DNA of 64,000 bases from Geminicoccaceae bacterium (GTDB lineage: Bacteria > Pseudomonadota > Alphaproteobacteria > Geminicoccales > Geminicoccaceae): the NCBI GenBank assembly GCA_025062095.1, contig JANXAZ010000011.1:33920-97919 (forward strand). The letters run 5' to 3'. Both the position numbers and the translations under genes were made by a program. Each line of letters begins with the position of its first letter. The stretch's first letter is position 1. The notes under the pieces are model-generated. The model was not told the DNA's origin and searched no databases. It was given only the letters and a program-made list of their open reading frames with translations. This document shows, piece by piece, positions 58,895-64,000 of the stretch.

Positions 58895-60246
58895 TGGCTC
58901 GGCAGCTGCCCGCGCGGACGAGCCGGCGGCCTCTCGACCGCGAACTCGCCCGGATGGTCGCCGGCGCCGCTGCGGCCGACCGCCTGCGGCCGCACGGGCT
59001 GGGTCACGCTCTGCTCTTTTCGGTCGTCGCTTTCTTCGCGATCTTCGTGGTCTGGGCGAGCTGGGCGCGGGTGGCGGAAATCACGCGCGGAGAGGGCAAG
59101 GTCATCCCCTCGCGCCAGGTCCAGGTCATCCAGAACCTCGAGGGGGGCATCCTCGCGGAGATGCTCGTCCGCGAAGGTCAGGTCGTCGAACAGGGGCAGA
59201 TCCTCCTGCGCATCGACAACGTTCGCGCCGAAAGCGACTACCGGGAGAAACGAGCGCGGTACATGGCGCTCCTCGCGGCGATCGCGCGTCTGCAGGCCGA
59301 GATCGACGACACCAAGCTCGTGTTCCCGCCGGAAGTGCTCGCCGAAGCGCGCGACGTCGCCGAACGCGAACAAAAACTTTTCTTGTCACGACAAGAAAAT
59401 CTGGAGAAAGAGATCGAAATCCTGCGCATACAAGCCCAACAAAGAGAGAGTGAGCTCAAAGAGCTGGAGACGAAACTCGCTCATTACGAGCGGTCGCTCG
59501 AGCTGGCCCGCGAAGAGCTGCGCTTGGCCGAACCGGCCGCGCGGCGCGGCGACATGTCGCAGTCCGTCTTCCTCAAGTTGCAGCGCGAGGTCAACGACTT
59601 GCGCGGAGCAGTCGAGAGCACGCGGGCCGCGATCCTGCGCGTGCGGACGGCGATCCGCGAAGCGCACCAAAAAGTCGAGCGCGCGTGGAGCTCGTTCCGC
59701 TCGCAAGCCCAAGAGGAGCTCACGCAGAAGGCCGCCGAGCTCGCCGGTATCCGCGAGATCGTGCTCGCGGGCGCGGACCGCATCCGGCGAACGGAGGTTC
59801 GCTCGCCCGTGAAAGGCACCGTCAAACAGATCAAGGTCACGACCATCGGAGGGGTGATCCAGCCCGGGCAGGACATCATGGAGATCGTTCCGCTCGAGGA
59901 CACGCTCCTCGTCGAAGCGCACATACGCCCCGCCGACATCGCGTTTCTGCGCCCGGGCTTGCCCGCGAAGGTGAAGATCACGGCATACGACTATTCGATC
60001 TACGGTGGTCTCGACGGCGAGGTCGAGGACATCAGCGCCGACACGATCACCAACGAGCGCGGCGAGAGTTTTTATCGCGTGCGCATCCGAACCGTGCAGA
60101 ACCACCTCGGCACGGCGGAGCATCCGCTGTTGATCATTCCCGGCATGACCGCTCAGATCGATATCCTGACCGGCGAAAAGACGGTCATGCACTATCTGTT
60201 GAAGCCGATCATCAAGGCGCGCGATCGGGCGTTGACCGAGCGTTGA
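58894..60246 (+). CDS. Type I secretion membrane fusion protein (HlyD/LapC-like)
   Basis: A 450-residue adaptor: one membrane helix (about residues 38-58), biotinyl-lipoyl-like stretch QVQVIQNLEGGILAEMLVREGQVVEQGQILLRID (about 78-111), a long coiled-coil hairpin (about 115-320) and the C-terminal beta part with RTEVRSPVKGTVKQIKVTTIGGVIQPGQDIMEIVP. It bridges the inner-membrane exporter and the TolC-like channel. ATG 58894 overlaps the LapB-like stop (TGATG). Confidence 0.88.
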   Translation: MARQLPARTSRRPLDRELARMVAGAAAADRLRPHGLGHALLFSVVAFFAIFVVWASWARVAEITRGEGKVIPSRQVQVIQNLEGGILAEMLVREGQVVEQGQILLRIDNVRAESDYREKRARYMALLAAIARLQAEIDDTKLVFPPEVLAEARDVAEREQKLFLSRQENLEKEIEILRIQAQQRESELKELETKLAHYERSLELAREELRLAEPAARRGDMSQSVFLKLQREVNDLRGAVESTRAAILRVRTAIREAHQKVERAWSSFRSQAQEELTQKAAELAGIREIVLAGADRIRRTEVRSPVKGTVKQIKVTTIGGVIQPGQDIMEIVPLEDTLLVEAHIRPADIAFLRPGLPAKVKITAYDYSIYGGLDGEVEDISADTITNERGESFYRVRIRTVQNHLGTAEHPLLIIPGMTAQIDILTGEKTVMHYLLKPIIKARDRALTER

Positions 60247-60270
60247 AAGCTCGCTCGCGTCTCCGCCCGC

Positions 60271-61266
60271 TCAGCCTTTCGGCTCGCCCGGACGGACCTC
60301 GACCACGAGCTTGCCCGTGGCGAGCCGACGCTCGAGGCGACGGAGCGCCTCGCGCGCCGCATCGAGCGGGAAGGTCTCGGAAACGAGCGGACGGATTCGG
60401 CCTGTCTCGTACCACGCGAATAGACGCTCGAAGCCGGCCTTGATACGAGCCGGATCGTGCCGACGGTAGCTGCCCCAATAAAACCCCGCCACATCGCAAT
60501 TCTTGACGAGCAGGATATTGGCCGGGATCTTCGGTATCTCGCCCGAAGCGAAGCCGACCACGACGATGCGCCCCTCCCAGGCGATCGCCCGCAGGCTCGC
60601 CTCGAAGAGCTTGCCGCCCACGGGATCGAAGACGACATCGACGCCGCGTCCGCCCGTCGCGGCTCTGAGCACCCGGTGCAGGTCCTCCGTCCCGCTGTCG
60701 AACAAGAGATCGGCTCCGTGCTCGCGCGCGATCGCGAGCCGCTCGGCACCGCGCGCCGTGGCGATCACCCGCGCCCCCATCGCCTTGCCGACTTCGACCG
60801 CCGCGAGCCCGACACCGCCGGCCGCTCCGTGCACGAGCAGGGTCTCGCCGGGCCCGAGGCGGCCGCGCCAGGCGAGGCCGCCGAGCGCCGTGCCGTAGAC
60901 GACGGGAAGCGCAGCGGCGGTCCGATCGTCCAGGATTTCGGGGATCGGAACCACGTCTTGGGTCCGGGCGACGGCGTATTCGGCGTAACCACCGTGATCG
61001 AGGACCGCGAGCACGCGGGTCCCGGGAGGCGGTCCGGGGACACCGGGTCCCAGCGCGTCGACCACCCCCGCCACCTCGAAGCCGGGAACGAAGGGGGGCG
61101 TCGGTCGCTCCTGGTAGGTACCGCGCACGATCAGAAGGTCGGCGAAGTTGACCCCGGCGGCGGTGACGGCGATGCGGATCTCCCCGGGTCCCGGCTCGGG
61201 CACGGGGAGCTCGCAGAGCTCGAGCCCGTCGATCCCGCTCGGTTCTCGACACAAAAGCGCGCGCAT
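60271..61266 (-). CDS. NADPH:quinone oxidoreductase (zinc-free MDR family)
   Basis: A 331-residue medium-chain reductase: GPGEIRIAVTAAGVNFADLLIVRGTYQ, PFVPGFEVAGVVDALGPGV, and the NADPH-binding LVHGAAGGVGLAAVEVGKAMGARVIATARG (A-x-x-G-G-V-G), all QOR-family traits; the catalytic-zinc cysteines of alcohol dehydrogenases are absent. It reduces quinones or enones. It is convergent with LapC (25 bases) and divergent from trmH. Confidence 0.88.
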   Translation of the reverse strand: MRALLCREPSGIDGLELCELPVPEPGPGEIRIAVTAAGVNFADLLIVRGTYQERPTPPFVPGFEVAGVVDALGPGVPGPPPGTRVLAVLDHGGYAEYAVARTQDVVPIPEILDDRTAAALPVVYGTALGGLAWRGRLGPGETLLVHGAAGGVGLAAVEVGKAMGARVIATARGAERLAIAREHGADLLFDSGTEDLHRVLRAATGGRGVDVVFDPVGGKLFEASLRAIAWEGRIVVVGFASGEIPKIPANILLVKNCDVAGFYWGSYRRHDPARIKAGFERLFAWYETGRIRPLVSETFPLDAAREALRRLERRLATGKLVVEVRPGEPKG

Positions 61267-61371
61267 CGGCTCTCTCCCTCGGTCGTCGTCCTTTCTAGGG
61301 CCGCAGGGCGGTCTCGGGAACGCGAGCGCGCGGGGCTGGCGGCTCGCGCCGAGCGCGCCTACCTAGGAACC

Positions 61372-61962
61372 GTGAGCGAAGTCATGCGCGGCTATGTCGG
61401 CATCGGAGCGGAAGGCATCAGCAAGCCCGTGAACCTCGGCACGCTGATGCGCACCGCCCACGCGTTCGGAGCGAGCTTCCTGTTCCTCGTCGGCGCCTAT
61501 TGGCGCCTGCGGGAGGCCGTCGCCGACACGTCCAAGGCCGAGTTCAGCCTTCCGCTGTTCGAATTCCCGAACCCCGAAGCGCTGAACCTGCCCCGGCGAT
61601 GCCGCCTCGTCGGCGTGGAGCTCGTGGACGAAGCGATCCCTCTGCCGAGCTTTCGCCACCCGCTCCAAGCGGCCTATGTGTTCGGTCCGGAGCGGGGTTC
61701 GCTCTCGCCGGCGATGCTCGCGCGCTGCGAGTGGGTCGTTCGCATCCCCACGCGCTTCTGTGTCAATCTCGGCGTCGCCGCGGCGATCGTGCTCTACGAT
61801 CGCTTGTTGAGCTACGGCCGGTTCGCGCCGAGGCCGGTCGCGCCCGGCGCTCCGCTCGAGACCCTCGCTCCGCACGTTCACGGAAGCCCCCGTTTCCGCG
61901 CGGCGCCGATCTCCGCGCTCGATGCCCCTGCGCCGCGCGAGCCGGAGACCGAGCGGGCATGA
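61372..61962 (+). CDS. SpoU/TrmH-family RNA methyltransferase
   Basis: A 196-residue SPOUT enzyme. Motif 1 is PVNLGTLMRTAHAFGASFL (N-x-G-x-x-x-R-T-A), motif 2 YVFGPERGSLS and motif 3 RIPTRFCVNLGVAAAIVLYDRL with C/N-L-G-V-A-A-A; together they form the SAM-binding knot. The usual S-L-N-V is C-V-N-L-G here. Target RNA is unknown. GTG 61372 with AGGA just upstream is preferred to ATG 61384. It overlaps the IalB-like gene by ATGA. Confidence 0.85.
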   Translation: MSEVMRGYVGIGAEGISKPVNLGTLMRTAHAFGASFLFLVGAYWRLREAVADTSKAEFSLPLFEFPNPEALNLPRRCRLVGVELVDEAIPLPSFRHPLQAAYVFGPERGSLSPAMLARCEWVVRIPTRFCVNLGVAAAIVLYDRLLSYGRFAPRPVAPGAPLETLAPHVHGSPRFRAAPISALDAPAPREPETERA

Positions 61963-62492
61963 ATTTCCGCCCGTCGACCCTGCACTTCCTCTGCGCGCTC
62001 GGCGCCCTGGTCGTTTGGGGCGTCCCGCTCGCCCCGGCGCAGGCCGGATTCGTCGAGCGTTTCCGGGATTGGAGCGTGTACGTGCACGAAGACGCTTCCG
62101 GCCGGATCTGCTTCGTCACCTCCGAGCCGATCAAGCAGGAAGGCAATTTCGCGCGTCGCGACCGCCCGCGCCTGTTCGTGACCCAGTTCGGCGGCGATCG
62201 GCCCCGGCAAGAGGTGTCGGTCGATCCGGGCTACACCTATCGGAAGGGCAGCACGGTCGAGGTCGTGATCGACGGTGTTCGCTTCGAGTTTTTCACCGAC
62301 CGCGATCGCGCCTGGGCCCGCAGCTCCGAGGACGACGCCAGGATCATCGCGGCCATGCGGCGCGGCAACCAAATGACGGTGCGCGGCACTTCCATCCGCG
62401 ATACCTGGTCGCTCGATACCTACTCGCTCGCCGGCTTCAACGCCGCTCTCAAGGCCATGGTGGAGACCTGTTCCCGTGCTTCTCGGCGCTGA
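61959..62492 (+). CDS. IalB (invasion-associated locus B) family exported protein
   Basis: A 177-residue protein with a signal peptide ([29 protein letters not shown]) and a mature body with [23 protein letters not shown] and [43 protein letters not shown], matching the IalB family. It is common in Alphaproteobacteria, usually periplasmic, with unknown function outside Bartonella. It overlaps trmH and is overlapped by the rlmN start. Confidence 0.85.
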   Translation: MNFRPSTLHFLCALGALVVWGVPLAPAQAGFVERFRDWSVYVHEDASGRICFVTSEPIKQEGNFARRDRPRLFVTQFGGDRPRQEVSVDPGYTYRKGSTVEVVIDGVRFEFFTDRDRAWARSSEDDARIIAAMRRGNQMTVRGTSIRDTWSLDTYSLAGFNAALKAMVETCSRASRR

Positions 62493-63597
62493 ACGGCCCG
62501 CGGTGGGCGGACCGACTTCCCTCCTGGGTCTCGATCGCGGCGAACTCGAAGCTTGGCTCCTCGCCCACGGCGAGCCCCCGGCGACGGTGCGGATGCGCGC
62601 CCGCCAACTGTTCCATTGGCTCTACGCGCGGGGAGCCGGCGATGCCGAGGCGATGACGACGCTGCCCAAGAGCTTGCGCCGCCGGCTCGCGGAAGAGGCG
62701 TGTTTCGAGCGCCCCCGCATCGTGACCGAACAACTGTCGGCCGATGGGACCCGCAAATGGCTCTTGCGGTTTTCCGACGGGCAAGAGGTGGAAACCGTGT
62801 TCATCCCCGAGGAAGACCGGGGGGCGCTCTGTGTGTCGACCCAGGTCGGCTGCACGCTTTCCTGTCGGTTCTGTCGCACGGGGACGATGCCGCTCGTGCG
62901 CAATCTGCGGGCGGGCGAAATCCTGGCCCAGATTCTCGTCGCACGCGATGCCCTCGGCGATTGGCCTTCGGCGCGCGAAGGACGGCGGATCACGAACATC
63001 GTGATCATGGGCATGGGCGAGCCGCTGTTCAATTACGAGGCGACGAAAGCCGCGATGAAGATCGCTCTCGACGGCGAAGGTCTCGCCTTCTCGCGCCGGC
63101 GCATCACCCTTTCGACTTCGGGCGTGGTGCCGCGGATCGAGCCTTGGGGCCGCGAAGTGGGCACCGGTCTGGCGATCTCGTTGCACGCCGTCCGCGACGA
63201 ATTGCGCAACCAGCTCGTTCCCATCAATCGCAAATGGCCGATCGCCGAGCTGTTGGCGGCGTGCCGGGCCTATCCGGTCCGGCGGCCGATCACCTTCGAA
63301 TATGTCATGCTCCGCGGCGTCAACGACAGCGACGCCGACGCCCGCGAGCTCGTGCGGCTCCTGCGCGGGATCCCCGCCAAGGTCAACCTCATTCCCTTCA
63401 ATCCCTGGCCGGGATCGCCTTTCGAATGTTCGACCGAGAGCCGCATCCGGGCTTTCGCCGCCATCGTCGAGGCCGGCGGCTATCCGAGCCCCGTGCGCAC
63501 CCCGCGCGGCCGCGACATCCTCGCCGCCTGCGGTCAACTCAAGACGGCGAGCGAGCGCGAGACGCGCGCGCGCACGCGCATCGCGGCGCTTGCTTGA
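62476..63597 (+). CDS. rlmN: Dual-specificity 23S rRNA/tRNA adenine C2-methyltransferase RlmN
   Basis: A 373-residue radical SAM enzyme. The cluster motif is CTLSCRFC (C126, C130, C133), preceded by [11 protein letters not shown]; the conserved [15 protein letters not shown] and the late cysteine in [14 protein letters not shown] complete the family. It methylates A2503 of 23S rRNA and A37 of some tRNAs. GTG 62476 overlaps the IalB-like 3' end by 17 bases. Confidence 0.92.
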   Translation: MLLGAERPAVGGPTSLLGLDRGELEAWLLAHGEPPATVRMRARQLFHWLYARGAGDAEAMTTLPKSLRRRLAEEACFERPRIVTEQLSADGTRKWLLRFSDGQEVETVFIPEEDRGALCVSTQVGCTLSCRFCRTGTMPLVRNLRAGEILAQILVARDALGDWPSAREGRRITNIVIMGMGEPLFNYEATKAAMKIALDGEGLAFSRRRITLSTSGVVPRIEPWGREVGTGLAISLHAVRDELRNQLVPINRKWPIAELLAACRAYPVRRPITFEYVMLRGVNDSDADARELVRLLRGIPAKVNLIPFNPWPGSPFECSTESRIRAFAAIVEAGGYPSPVRTPRGRDILAACGQLKTASERETRARTRIAALA

Positions 63598-64000
63598 GAC
63601 TCGCTCGCCCGCCGTCCACGCGCGGTGAAGGGACCCGAGCCGGCCGCGAGGCCGCAAGCCGAGATCGAGCGAGCGACGCGCACGGGTACGCTCGGTCGTC
63701 GAAGGGAAACTCCGCGGCCGTGGTCCGCACGGTCCTCCCCCGTGCTCGCCGGAGGCGTCGCCGGGGCCGCCCGCACCCTCGACGCATCCGCTCGCTCGGC
63801 TCGCCGGTGCGTCGTCCCCTGCGCCGAACCCGCAGCGAGCCGAGTGCCCGACCGCGGCGGCGCTCCGTCCCGAAGAGACCGGCCTTCCCGTTTCCTCGAG
63901 CGGGTGCCTCGCCGGCCGGCGCGCGACGTCACGCGAGAGCCCGTGTCGCGCGCTCCCCGGGGTCTCGCGCTCGCACGGTGGGTGCCCGTGTACCGCCCTC
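63598..64000. other. No convincing gene
   Basis: The last 403 bases are GC-rich. Open frames exist on both strands (for example minus 63534-63932), but they are Arg/Pro/Gly-rich with no family match and no ribosome site, as chance open frames in such sequence are. A gene may start beyond the window edge. Confidence 0.4.

Noticed and set aside
63534..63932. A 132-residue minus-strand frame at the right end
   Set aside because: Arg/Gly/Pro-rich, no ribosome site, and it overlaps the end of rlmN without any family match.

Overview
This 64-kb window is a piece of a very GC-rich, tightly packed chromosome. Many neighbouring genes overlap by ATGA, GTGA or TGATG, and GTG starts are frequent. The gene content points to an alphaproteobacterium, probably a member of Rhodospirillales in the broad sense. 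The clues are the flgB-flgC-fliE-fliQ-fliR-flhB block, the gpmI-envC-ctpA-divergent deacetylase-rppH operon, IalB-family and DUF1192 proteins, and PssD/PssE-type glycosyltransferase halves. Genus cannot be decided from the sequence alone.

Layout. 0-4 kb: purE (cut by the window edge) and csrA, divergent from a flagellar export/rod block. 3.9-6.9 kb: an exopolysaccharide mini-locus (membrane nucleotidyltransferase, PssD- and PssE-like proteins, and a divergent Wzy/O-antigen-ligase-like membrane protein). 6.9-16.4 kb: acyl-CoA synthetase, a 949-residue protein with three hydrolase domains, a Bax1-I protein, a phytase-like lipoprotein, rpmB, deoA and a cytidine deaminase-purine nucleoside phosphorylase fusion, the last two forming a nucleoside salvage pair.

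16.5-29.6 kb: a compact podovirus-type element. One minus-strand run encodes portal, Bbp19-like protein, scaffold, capsid, a small protein in the cement-protein position, tail tubular proteins A and B, a coiled-coil protein and large terminase. A plus-strand run encodes a CI/S24-like regulator, a pectate-lyase-fold tail spike and three small proteins. I find no integrase, replication gene or obvious lysis gene. Promoter-like sequences with palindromes sit at the start of the portal operon and of the tail-spike operon. A complete head, packaging and tail set in about 13 kb, without genes to replicate or integrate, fits a domesticated element (gene-transfer-agent-like) or a reduced satellite-type prophage. 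This is the most interesting region of the window.

29.7-38 kb: metY preceded by a strong hairpin over its ribosome-binding site, then an alpha/beta hydrolase, SDR, GST, L,D-transpeptidase, gpt, Nudix, GNAT and a DUF3445 protein. 38-44 kb: tRNA-Pro(TGG) placed 10 nt before livF, a CaiB-type CoA-transferase, then livK-livH-livM-livG. Together these make one complete branched-chain-type ABC importer whose livF is split from the rest. 44-47.6 kb: a DUF3299 protein, a permease with a His/Glu-rich loop, an ATPase and a secreted cyclase-family protein, possibly a metal-linked transport operon. 47.6-54 kb: a GST-like protein and the rppH-deacetylase-ctpA-envC-gpmI operon (cell-wall division and glycolysis). 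54.3-60.2 kb: a divergent type I secretion system (TolC-like outer membrane protein; LapB- and LapC-like inner membrane parts) with no substrate in the window. 60.3-63.6 kb: quinone oxidoreductase, SpoU methyltransferase, IalB-family protein and rlmN. The last 400 bases hold no convincing gene.
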